Assembly: GCF_014645195.1 (NCBI RefSeq)
Contig: NZ_BMLK01000017.1
Location: 1-64,000, forward strand
From: Novosphingobium indicum
GTDB taxonomy: Bacteria; Pseudomonadota; Alphaproteobacteria; Sphingomonadales; Sphingomonadaceae
Reading direction: 5' to 3'
Length of the DNA stretch: 64,000 bases
This document shows, piece after piece, positions 21,924 through 29,843 of this stretch. The notes beneath the pieces were generated by a model. It had not been told where the DNA came from and ran no database searches. It was given only the letters and a program-made list of their open reading frames with translations. Position 1 is the first letter of the stretch, and every line of letters begins with the position of its first letter. The position numbers and the translations under genes were made by a program.

Positions 21924-23453
21924 CTACTCGGCGTGAACCGAAGGTACCGGCTCCGGTGCACGAGACGCCTTGCGCATCAGCAGCGCCAGCGGTGCCGCGA
22001 GCACGGCCATGATCAGGATCGCACGATAGGAATTGACGTAGGCGACCATGGCTGCCTGCCGGCTGATCTCTCCCATGATTGCCTGCACGCCCGGGACATT
22101 CGTCACGTCGAAATCCGGCATGCTCCAGGCTATCACCGGATTGTCCGCCCGCACGCGTTCCACGAGGTGTGACTGCACCTGCGCCTGATCGCGGATCGTC
22201 GCCGCCTGGATCAGCGAGATGCCCGCCGCGCCCGACAGGTTGCGCACCAGCGTGAAGATCGTCGAGCCCTCGTTGCGGTGCTCTCTCGGCAGGGTAGAAA
22301 AGACGATCATCGTCAGCGGCAGGAACAGCAGGCCCGATCCGCAGCCCTGCAAGAAGGTAACGAACCCCATGCGCGCCTGGCTCACTTCGAGCGACATCGA
22401 CGACAGCAGAGACAGGCTGCCCACCAGCAAGGCCATTCCCGCGAAAATCAGGTAGCGCGCGTCGATCACGGAGACGAGGCGCCCCACGACCATGATCGTC
22501 AGGAGATTGCCGATCGCGCGCGGGGTGGAGATCAGACCGGCCAGCAGAACCGGATAGCCCAGCAGTTGCTGCATCATGCTGGTCATGATCGGGATCACGC
22601 CCGTCAGGAAGACCCCGGTCACGGCGGACAGCATCGTGCCGAGCAGGAAGTTGCGGTCCTTGAAGATCACCGGCTTGATGAACGGATCGCGGGCGGTGAG
22701 CATGTGGACGACGGCGATATAGGCAAACAGTCCTGCAACGGTCGCCTCGATGCAGATCTCGGTCGAATCGAACCAGTCGAGCATCTGTCCGCGATCGAGC
22801 ATGAGCTGGAACGCCGCGATCGAGACAGAGACGAATGCGAACCCGCGCGCATCGAAAGGGCTGGCACGACTGAGGTGCACTTCCTTCGCGAAGATCATCA
22901 GCCCCAGCAAGGCGACCACGCCGACCGGCGCATTGACCAGAAAGATCGAGCGCCACGACACGTATTCGGTCAGCCAGCCTCCCAGAACCGGCCCCATCAT
23001 AGGCCCGAGCAGAGTGCCCATGCCGAAGGCGGCAATCGCCGGTCCTTGCTTTTCCGGCGGGTTAATGTCGAGCAGCAGGACCTGGCTCAGCGGGACGAGG
23101 CTCGCCCCCGAAAAGCCCTGCACAATGCGCGCGAAAACCAGAAACTCCAGCGTCGGCGCGAGCCCGCAGGCGACCGAACTGATCGTGAAGCCAACCACCG
23201 ACAGCGCCATGACGCGCACCCGCCCGAACCGGTCCGCCAGCCAGCCCGCCAGTGGCGTCGCAATGGCACCGGCCAGCAGATAGGAGGTGAGAACCCACGC
23301 GATCTGATCCTGCGAGGCACCCAGCGCGCTCTGGATGTGGGGCAACGCGATCACCGCGATGGTGCCGTCGAGCGTCACCATCAGCACGGCGAGGATCGTG
23401 GCGCCCGTGATCAGCAACCGGCGCGACGGATCGGGATAAGTCGCGCTGTCCAT
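21924..23453 (-). CDS. DHA2-family MFS multidrug exporter (EmrB-like)
   Basis: A 509-residue 14-helix proton antiporter. Motif A-like GWLADRFGRVRVMALS (about residue 72) and the EmrB-type motifs GTLLGPMMGPVLGGWL (about 146) and WRSIFLVNAPVGV are present. It should export amphipathic or hydrophobic toxic compounds; in this setting, possibly pathway intermediates. An EmrA partner is absent. A palindrome at 23471-23484, 18 bases before the ATG, is a good operator candidate. Confidence 0.88.
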   Translation of the reverse strand: MDSATYPDPSRRLLITGATILAVLMVTLDGTIAVIALPHIQSALGASQDQIAWVLTSYLLAGAIATPLAGWLADRFGRVRVMALSVVGFTISSVACGLAPTLEFLVFARIVQGFSGASLVPLSQVLLLDINPPEKQGPAIAAFGMGTLLGPMMGPVLGGWLTEYVSWRSIFLVNAPVGVVALLGLMIFAKEVHLSRASPFDARGFAFVSVSIAAFQLMLDRGQMLDWFDSTEICIEATVAGLFAYIAVVHMLTARDPFIKPVIFKDRNFLLGTMLSAVTGVFLTGVIPIMTSMMQQLLGYPVLLAGLISTPRAIGNLLTIMVVGRLVSVIDARYLIFAGMALLVGSLSLLSSMSLEVSQARMGFVTFLQGCGSGLLFLPLTMIVFSTLPREHRNEGSTIFTLVRNLSGAAGISLIQAATIRDQAQVQSHLVERVRADNPVIAWSMPDFDVTNVPGVQAIMGEISRQAAMVAYVNSYRAILIMAVLAAPLALLMRKASRAPEPVPSVHAE

Positions 23454-23470
23454 AGTCCCCTGCGGTTATA

Positions 23471-23484
23471 CTAAGCGTGCTTAG
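23471..23484. promoter_or_regulatory. candidate repressor operator before the DHA2 exporter
   Basis: CTAAGCGTGCTTAG is a perfect palindrome with 6-base arms and GT centre, 18-31 bases upstream of the transporter ATG. The surrounding TACTAAGC...GCTTAGCA extends the symmetry. TetR- and MarR-type sites upstream of exporters often look like this, but the regulator gene is not in the neighbourhood. Confidence 0.5.
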
Positions 23485-23550
23485 CAACTCTCGCATGCGC
23501 GGCGCCGACGGACAAGCGCGGCGCCAGCAGCATCGCGCTACCGATAGGGA

Positions 23551-24318
23551 TCAGCGCCCTTTCCACTCCGGCTTGCGCTTTTCGGCAAAGGCGCGCGGGC
23601 CTTCCTGCGCATCTTCGGAATGATAGGTCAGCTCGTGCGCGGCACGGGCGGCCTGCAAGGCAGCGCTGCGGCCCATTTCGGTGGAAAGCATCACTGTCTC
23701 GCGCGCGGCCTTGACCGACAGCGGAGCGCCTTCCAGCACTTCCTTCGCCAGTTCGATCGCCGCATCAAGCGCACCGCCGGGTTCGGTCAGGCGATTGACC
23801 AGACCAATCTCATAGGCGCGCTCTGCCGTGATCGGCTTTCCGGTCAGCACGATCTCCATGAAGATGCGCTGCGGGATCATGTGGATCAGCGGCGCCGCCC
23901 AGGGCGAGCCGCGCCCGACCTTCACCTCGGTGATCGCGAACCTGGCGTTGGTGCTGGCGACGCACAGGTCGCAGGCCTGCGCGATCATCCAGCCGCCCGC
24001 CATGGCATGGCCATTGACCGCGGCGATGGTCGGCTTGCTCAGTTCGATGCTGTCGTAGGGCAGCGGGAACATGTCGCGCGGCGGCACTTTCATGCCCGTC
24101 TCGACCATCTCCTTGAGATCGCCGCCTGCGCAGAAGGCCTTTTCGCCGCTACCGGTAAGGATGGCGATGCGCATGGCATCGTCCGCCTCGAACCGCGTCC
24201 AGGCCTCGCGCAGCCCCTCGCGCACGTCGCGACTGAGGCAATTGCGCTGATCCGGGCGGTTGATGGTCAGAATCGCGATGCCATCTTCGCGGGCATCGTA
24301 AAGAACGGCATCGGTCAT
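23551..24318 (-). CDS. enoyl-CoA hydratase/isomerase family protein
   Basis: A 255-residue crotonase-fold enzyme that hydrates or isomerises an enoyl-CoA. Oxyanion-hole segments are KAFCAGGDLKEM (about residue 62) and NGHAMAGGWMIAQACDL (about 101). The usual catalytic Glu position around ITEVKVGRGSPWA carries Glu and Gly-rich residues consistent with a hydratase or related crotonase. Start at 24318 (MTDAVLYDARE); upstream frame lies in a repeat and is not coding. It is transcribed downstream of the CoA transferase at 24573 but separated by a 250-base palindromic element. Confidence 0.85.
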   Translation of the reverse strand: MTDAVLYDAREDGIAILTINRPDQRNCLSRDVREGLREAWTRFEADDAMRIAILTGSGEKAFCAGGDLKEMVETGMKVPPRDMFPLPYDSIELSKPTIAAVNGHAMAGGWMIAQACDLCVASTNARFAITEVKVGRGSPWAAPLIHMIPQRIFMEIVLTGKPITAERAYEIGLVNRLTEPGGALDAAIELAKEVLEGAPLSVKAARETVMLSTEMGRSAALQAARAAHELTYHSEDAQEGPRAFAEKRKPEWKGR

Positions 24319-24338
24319 GACAGAGATTCCATTTGGCT

Positions 24339-24566
<228 letters not shown>

Positions 24567-24572
24567 ATCATG

Positions 24573-25844
24573 TCAGAACCCACGTTTCGCGATTTCGTGG
24601 GCCGTGCGGTCCAGCTCTTCCCGGAAATCCGGGTGCGCAATAGCGACCAGCCGCCGAGCGCGTTCGGCCAGCGACTGGCCTTTCAGTTCTGCCGCGCCGA
24701 ATTCAGTAACGACGATATCGACCTCGGTGCGAGCGGAAGTGACGGGTCCGCCGAGCTTTGGCACGATCTTGCTCAGCGTTCCGCCCTTCGCGGTCGCGCC
24801 CAGCACCATCAGCGAAGCGCCGCCCGGCGAACGGGCACCGGCGCGCACGAAGTCCACCTGCCCGCCAGTGCCGCCGACATAGGAATTGCCCACCTGCTCG
24901 GCATTGACCTGCCCGGTGAGATCGACCTCGACCGCCGAGTTGATCGTGACGAGGCGCGAGAGCCGGCCCAGCACGCCCGCATCGTGGGTGTAGCTGGTCG
25001 GCGTCATGCGGATCGACGGGTTGTTGTGCGCCCAGTCGTAGAGCCGCTTCGTGCCGATCAGCGCGCCATTGATCGAAACGCCGGTGTCGATTTCCTTGCG
25101 CGCATTGGTGAGCACGCCGGCCTCGGCCAATTCGACGAGACCGTCACCCAGCATGCCCGAGTGGACGCCCAGATCCTTGCGGTCGTGCAGCAGGCGCAGG
25201 ATCGCATCAGGCACCGCGCCGACGCCGGTCTGGATCACCGAACCATCACCGATGTATTCCGCGCAGAATTTCGCGATGGCCTCGTCGGTCGGACCGATCT
25301 TGGCGGGCGCGACTTCCACCGGGGTGCGGGACACCGGCACTGCCACGTCGATAGCGCTGCCGGGGATCAGTTCGCCCTGCACGTAGGGCACCTGTTCGTT
25401 GACTTCGGCGATCACCACGCGGGCCTTTTCGACCGCCGCGCGCACATAGTCGGAGATCAGACCGCAGGAGTGATTGCCCTCGGCATCCGCCGGGCTCACC
25501 TGGATCATCGCCACGTCGCAGGGCATCACGCCCCATTCGATCAGCGGTGCGACCTGGCTGACGTGGACGGGGATCACGTCGAGCAGGTTGGCCTTGGTCA
25601 TCGAACGCAGCGCGCCGATCGCCCCCATGCTGGACAGGCGGAATGCGCTCGCGGTTTCCGGCGTGAACAGGCCGGAGAAGCTGGTGGCGATGAAGGCACC
25701 GAGATCGCCGATGGCCGGCCCTTGGGCAATCAGCGCTTCCACCAGCGTTGTGGGCTCGCCGCAGGCCTGGCCGAAGACCACGCGGTCCCCGGCCTTCAGG
25801 TACTTGGAGAGGTCCAATGCCTCTGGGATGACAATTTCGGTCAT
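24573..25844 (-). CDS. acetyl-CoA hydrolase/transferase family protein (Cat1-like)
   Basis: A 423-residue CoA transferase of the Cat1 / 4-hydroxybutyrate CoA-transferase family. Diagnostic segments are DRVVFGQACGEPTTL near the N-terminus, IQTGVGAVPDAIL (about residue 203), the acyl-site loop GGTGGQVDFVRAG (about 316) and the C-terminal VTEFGAAELKGQSLAERA. It probably exchanges CoA between acetyl-CoA and a carboxylic acid, activating or recycling pathway acids. A paralogue lies at 55918. It forms a minus-strand series with the CitE-like lyase and acyl-CoA dehydrogenase. Confidence 0.85.
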   Translation of the reverse strand: MTEIVIPEALDLSKYLKAGDRVVFGQACGEPTTLVEALIAQGPAIGDLGAFIATSFSGLFTPETASAFRLSSMGAIGALRSMTKANLLDVIPVHVSQVAPLIEWGVMPCDVAMIQVSPADAEGNHSCGLISDYVRAAVEKARVVIAEVNEQVPYVQGELIPGSAIDVAVPVSRTPVEVAPAKIGPTDEAIAKFCAEYIGDGSVIQTGVGAVPDAILRLLHDRKDLGVHSGMLGDGLVELAEAGVLTNARKEIDTGVSINGALIGTKRLYDWAHNNPSIRMTPTSYTHDAGVLGRLSRLVTINSAVEVDLTGQVNAEQVGNSYVGGTGGQVDFVRAGARSPGGASLMVLGATAKGGTLSKIVPKLGGPVTSARTEVDIVVTEFGAAELKGQSLAERARRLVAIAHPDFREELDRTAHEIAKRGF

Positions 25845-25871
25845 GTCCGGGTTACCTCTCGTTCCCCACTC

Positions 25872-25944
25872 CGCTCATCCTGAGCTTGTCGAAGGATAGA
25901 TCCACGCGCAGCGCCAGCGTCCTTCGACAGGCTCAGAACGAGCG
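25872..25944. repeat. CCTGAGCTTGTCGAAGG palindromic repeat, copy 1
   Basis: Arms CGCTCATCCTGAGCTTGTCG (25872-) and GACAGGCTCAGAACGAGCG (-25944) pair with a few mismatches around a 20-base centre. The same core recurs at 57263 and 60263 in this window. It lies between two minus-strand genes. Confidence 0.85.
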
Positions 25945-25958
25945 GGCGTGGATCGGCA

Positions 25959-26849
25959 TCACAGCTTGCCTGCCTGCTTCAGCAGTCGCTCGGCACGGGC
26001 CAGATAGGGCCGGTCGAGCATGCCACCTTTCCAGCCTATCGCACCCACGCCGGGGTTGGCGGCGAAGACATCGACGATTTCCTGCGCTTCGGCAATTTCG
26101 GCTTCGGTCGGCGTGAAGGCCGCATTGATCACGGGGATCTGCGCCGGGTGGATAGCCAGCATGCCGCCATAACCGTCGCGCCGAACCTTTTCGGCGCGGG
26201 CCTTGAGCGCATCGAGATCGCGGAAGTCAGCGCTGATCGTCTCGATCGCGGTCACGCCCGCCGTCGCCGCACCCAGCACGCAGAAGCTGCGGGCCATTTC
26301 ATACGTGAAGGAATAGGAGCCGTCCGGATTGCGGTTGGACGAGGCACCGATCGAATCCGCCAGATCCTCCGCGCCCCAGGTCAGCGCGACCACGCGCGGG
26401 CAGTCCTTGTAGTCGCCCCAGTGGAACATAGCTTCCGCGGTCTCGGTCATCAGCACGATCAGCGGGGTGGAGCCCTGCTCGATGCCATTGGCGACTTCGA
26501 AAGCCTCAAGATACTTGTCGAGCGTTTCCACGTCCTGCCGGCCATAGACCTTGGGCAGCATGATCCCCCCCGGATGCGCGGGCATCACCGCGGCCAGATC
26601 GAGCAGCGTGTAAGGCCCGTCGAGCGGGTTCACGCGCACCCACAGGCGGTGGCGCTGCTGAGGATTGGCCTTGATGAAATCGTGAACCATCGGGCGCGCG
26701 TTGGCTTTGTTGTCGATGGCCACCGCATCCTCGAGATCGATCAGGACGATATCGGCATCGCCCTCCATCGCCTTGGTCATCTTCTTTTCGCTGTCGCCCG
26801 GGGCAAAGAGCCAGGAGCGGGCGGAGATGGGTTCGTGCTGGACGGGCAT
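25959..26849 (-). CDS. CitE-like CoA ester lyase (HpcH/HpaI family)
   Basis: A 296-residue TIM-barrel lyase. The N-terminal RSWLFAPGDSEKKMTKA (residue 11), VLIDLEDAV (about 35), RVNPLDGP (about 70), LPKVYG (about 100) and a Glu in LMTETAEAMF (about 134) match the citrate lyase beta / malyl-CoA lyase family, with Mg2+ bound by acidic residues. It would cleave or form a C-C bond in a 3-hydroxyacyl-CoA such as malyl- or citramalyl-CoA. No citrate lyase alpha or gamma subunits are adjacent, so it is the stand-alone CoA-ester type. Its product could feed the adjacent CoA transferase. Confidence 0.83.
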   Translation of the reverse strand: MPVQHEPISARSWLFAPGDSEKKMTKAMEGDADIVLIDLEDAVAIDNKANARPMVHDFIKANPQQRHRLWVRVNPLDGPYTLLDLAAVMPAHPGGIMLPKVYGRQDVETLDKYLEAFEVANGIEQGSTPLIVLMTETAEAMFHWGDYKDCPRVVALTWGAEDLADSIGASSNRNPDGSYSFTYEMARSFCVLGAATAGVTAIETISADFRDLDALKARAEKVRRDGYGGMLAIHPAQIPVINAAFTPTEAEIAEAQEIVDVFAANPGVGAIGWKGGMLDRPYLARAERLLKQAGKL

Positions 26850-26865
26850 AGGATCCTCTCGATCC

Positions 26866-27048
26866 CTTCCCCCTCGATGGGGGAAGGATACGTAGCCTTG
26901 GCGACGCAGGAGCCTAGGCGAAGTTGGTTGGGGGTGATGCAGCCCCTGCGGCTTTACGCGGGAGGGCCATCACCCCCTCCCAACTACGGCTAGCGTCCGC
27001 TGCGCGGCCACAAGCCTTCGTATCCCTCCTCCATCGAGGGGGAGGAAG
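26866..27048. repeat. 183-base palindromic intergenic element
   Basis: Outer arms about 26866-26899 (CTTCCCCCTCGATGGGGGAA...) and 27012-27048 are inverse complements with few mismatches. Inner arms 26923-26944 and 26965-26984 (GTTGGTTGGGGGTGAT / ATCACCCCCTCCCAAC) pair as well. The entire spacer between the CitE-like and acyl-CoA dehydrogenase genes is this structure. It is non-coding and resembles a MITE or large REP-type element in architecture. Confidence 0.8.
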
Positions 27049-27054
27049 CTATGG

Positions 27055-28221
27055 TCAATACGACTTCGGCAGTTCCAGAACCCGCTCGGCGATGTAGTTC
27101 ATGATCTGGTGCGGGCTGACCGGGGCAATGCGCGGAATCATCACCTCGCGAAAATAGCGTTCGACATGATATTCCTGCGCATAGCCCATGCCGCCCATCG
27201 ACATGACCGCCGTCTGGCAGGCCTCGTATCCGGCCTCTGCCGCCAGGAACTTGGCGGCATTCGCCTCGGCGCCGCAGTCCTCGCCCTTGTCGAACAGCGT
27301 GGCGGCCTTGAGGACCATGAGGCTCGCCGCCTCCACCTGCATCCAGGCCTTGGCCAGCGGATGCTGGATGCCCTGGTTCTGGCCGATCGGGCGACCGAAC
27401 ACCACGCGTTCGCGGGCATAGCGGCTGGCTTTCTGAATCGCGACGCGGCCAAGGCCGGTCGCTTCGGCGCCGAGCAGCACGCGTTCGGGATTGAGGCCCT
27501 GCAGCAGGATCTTGAAGCCCTGCCCTTCCTCGCCGATGCGGTCTTCCTCGGGAATGAACAGGTCGGTGATGAACAGCATGTTCGAGCCGACAGCGTGGCG
27601 GCCCATCTTGGGGATCAGCTGGTGCTCGATGTGCTCACGGTCGAGCCTGGTATAGAACAGCGTCAGCCCTTCGGTCTTGCGCTTGACCTCTTCGAGCGGC
27701 GTAGTGCGCGCGATCAGCAGCATCTTGTCCGCCACATGCGCGTTGGTGATCCAGATCTTCTCGCCGTTCACCTTGTAACCGCCCGGCACCTTTTCGGCGC
27801 GGGTCTTGAGGCTGGTGGTGTCGAGACCGGTGTTAGGCTCGGTAACGGCAAAGCACATCTTCTCCTCACCCGACAGGATCGGCGGGATCATGCGCTGCTG
27901 CTGTTCCTCCGTGCCGAACAGGATCACCGGCTCCAGCCCGAAGACAGGCCCGTGGATCGCGGAAGCCGCGGTCATGCCGCCGCCGCTCTCGGCCACCGCC
28001 TGCATCATCACCGCCGCTTCGGTAATACCAAGCCCGGCACCGCCGACCGATTCGGGCATGGCCACGCCCAGCCATCCGGCCTCGGCCATCGTCATGTGGA
28101 ATTCGAACGGAAATTCGCCGCTGCGATCCTTTTCCAGCCAGTACTCGTCGGAGAACTGCGAGCAGTGCTTCAGGACAGCTTCGCGAATATTCTGCTGGTC
28201 TTCGTTGAGTGAGAAATCCAC
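27055..28221 (-). CDS. acyl-CoA dehydrogenase
   Basis: A 388-residue FAD enzyme introducing an alpha-beta double bond into an acyl-CoA. Domains are a helical N-terminus (1-120), the beta domain with CFAVTEPNTGLDTTSLKTRAE (about 128) and KIWITNAHVADKML (about 160), and the helical C-terminus with YARERVVFGRPIGQNQGIQHPLA (about 268) and the GGMGYAQEYHVERYFRE segment (about 345), which supplies the region of the catalytic base. It is divergent from the CaiB-type gene across about 200 bases. The natural chain type cannot be told from sequence. Confidence 0.9.
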   Translation of the reverse strand: MDFSLNEDQQNIREAVLKHCSQFSDEYWLEKDRSGEFPFEFHMTMAEAGWLGVAMPESVGGAGLGITEAAVMMQAVAESGGGMTAASAIHGPVFGLEPVILFGTEEQQQRMIPPILSGEEKMCFAVTEPNTGLDTTSLKTRAEKVPGGYKVNGEKIWITNAHVADKMLLIARTTPLEEVKRKTEGLTLFYTRLDREHIEHQLIPKMGRHAVGSNMLFITDLFIPEEDRIGEEGQGFKILLQGLNPERVLLGAEATGLGRVAIQKASRYARERVVFGRPIGQNQGIQHPLAKAWMQVEAASLMVLKAATLFDKGEDCGAEANAAKFLAAEAGYEACQTAVMSMGGMGYAQEYHVERYFREVMIPRIAPVSPHQIMNYIAERVLELPKSY

Positions 28222-28351
28222 GGGACTCGACCTTTCCTCTGCACAGACGCCGCGCGGCAGCGCGGACCTTCCCAGTTTCGCTTCGGTTTGAGCGTGAACG
28301 GGAATTAGCAGCGCAAGACGCCCTGCACAACCAGCTTTGTGCCGATATCGG

Positions 28352-28364
28352 TTCGTTGAACGAA
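28352..28364. promoter_or_regulatory. palindrome in the ACAD / CaiB divergent promoter region
   Basis: TTCGTTGAACGAA is a perfect 13-base palindrome (6-base arms, one central base) 62 bases before the CaiB-type start and 131 bases before the dehydrogenase start. A related string GTTGAACGAAAC occurs at 52562 upstream of the nitronate-monooxygenase-like gene. It is a candidate operator only. Confidence 0.35.
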
Positions 28365-28425
28365 AATACGCATGGACCTGCTATCGTGGCTGCGCTATCA
28401 GACTCGCAAGATAACGGAGAGCGAC

Positions 28426-29655
28426 ATGGCTGAAGAGGCACCATCCCCATCAACGGCAGACGCGTCCGCGCGTAGCGGACCGCTGGCCGGGATTCGCGTG
28501 ATCGACCTCACCAGTGTCGTATTCGGTCCCTATGCCACGCAGATCATGGCCGACATGGGTGCCGAGGTCATCAAGGTCGAGCCGCCCGCAGGCGACAACA
28601 CGCGCTGGATCACCGAAGGCCCGGTTCCGGGCATGGGCGGTATCTACGTCAACGTGAACCGCGGCAAGCGCGGGGTGATGCTGGACCTGCGGCAGGAGCA
28701 GGACAAGCAGACGCTGCAAAAGCTGATCGCCACCGCCGACGTCTTCATCCACTCGATGCGCGGCAGCGCGATCAGGAAGCTGGGCTTCGACTACGAGTCG
28801 GTCCGCGCGATCCGTCCGGACATCGTCTATACCAACTGCTACGGCTATTCCCGTCGTGGGCCCGAGAGCGACAAGCCCGCCTATGACGACACCATCCAGG
28901 CCGAATGCGGCATTCCCTATGTTCAGGGCCTGATGAACGGCGAGCCCGGCTACGTCGCCACGATCATGGCCGACAAGGTCGCCGGTCTCCATGCCCTCTA
29001 CGCCACTATGATGGCACTGTTCCACCGCGAGCGGACTGGTGAAGGCCAGGAAGTGGAAGTCACCATGTTCGAAGCCATGTCCTCGTTCATGCTGGTCGAA
29101 CACGCCAATGGTGCCATGTTCTCGCCGCCGACCACGCCCGCGCACTATCACCGCGCCGTCGAAAAGAACCGCCGCCCCTACAAGACCAAGGACGGCTACG
29201 TCGCCGCGCTCGTCTACAACGACAAGCACTGGAATGCCTTCATGGAGGCGATCCAGCCCGAATGGGCCATGGGTGAACGAGGCAACGAGTTCTCCACGCT
29301 GGAAAAACGCGCGAAGCAGATCGGCCGGGTCTATGGCCTGCTGGGCGAGACCTTCCTCACCCGGACGACGCAGGAATGGCTCGACACGCTGAAGGCGCTG
29401 CACATTCCCTGCGCCCCGCTGCGCTCGACCGACGACCTGTTCGACAACGAACACCTGAACGCGATCGGCTTCTTCGAGGAGGTCGAGACCGCACAGGGCC
29501 CCGTGCGCTTTCCTGGTGTGCCGACCTGGTTCTCGGCGACGCCGGGCAAGGTCCATGGCCCCTCCCCGATGCTGGGTGAGGACAACGCTGCCGTGCTGGC
29601 CGAACTGGAGGAGAACGCCGAGGCGATTGCTGCAGGCGCAGATGCCTCCAAGTGA
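28426..29655 (+). CDS. CaiB/BaiF-family CoA transferase
   Basis: A 409-residue class III CoA transferase. Family segments are GIRVIDLTSVVFGPYATQIMADMGAEVIKVEPP (about residues 21-55, cited in parts), NRGKRGVMLDL (about 78), and the candidate catalytic Asp in KPAYDDTIQAECG (about 155). The C-terminal part has VPTWFSATPG. The start at 28426 has CGGAGA upstream; an earlier ATG (28372) lacks a site. It should move CoA between acyl-CoA and a free acid. It is followed on the same strand by a thiamine-diphosphate enzyme, as in oxalate loci where formyl-CoA transferase and oxalyl-CoA decarboxylase are paired; the substrate here is unknown. Confidence 0.85.
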   Translation: MAEEAPSPSTADASARSGPLAGIRVIDLTSVVFGPYATQIMADMGAEVIKVEPPAGDNTRWITEGPVPGMGGIYVNVNRGKRGVMLDLRQEQDKQTLQKLIATADVFIHSMRGSAIRKLGFDYESVRAIRPDIVYTNCYGYSRRGPESDKPAYDDTIQAECGIPYVQGLMNGEPGYVATIMADKVAGLHALYATMMALFHRERTGEGQEVEVTMFEAMSSFMLVEHANGAMFSPPTTPAHYHRAVEKNRRPYKTKDGYVAALVYNDKHWNAFMEAIQPEWAMGERGNEFSTLEKRAKQIGRVYGLLGETFLTRTTQEWLDTLKALHIPCAPLRSTDDLFDNEHLNAIGFFEEVETAQGPVRFPGVPTWFSATPGKVHGPSPMLGEDNAAVLAELEENAEAIAAGADASK

Positions 29656-29843
29656 ACAGTAGTGTTGATTTGAACGGAAGAGAGCTTAGTCATTCCTGCA
29701 AAGCGCGTATCGCGATCACGCCTTGGGAGAGTGACTGAAATCCACCCGCACGGTCCACTTCGGCAACAGCATGTCCGCTGTCCGGAGCCGTGAACGAAAC
29801 TTACGCGATTTGAACCGGATCGAGATCGAAGAAAGGCAACCCT

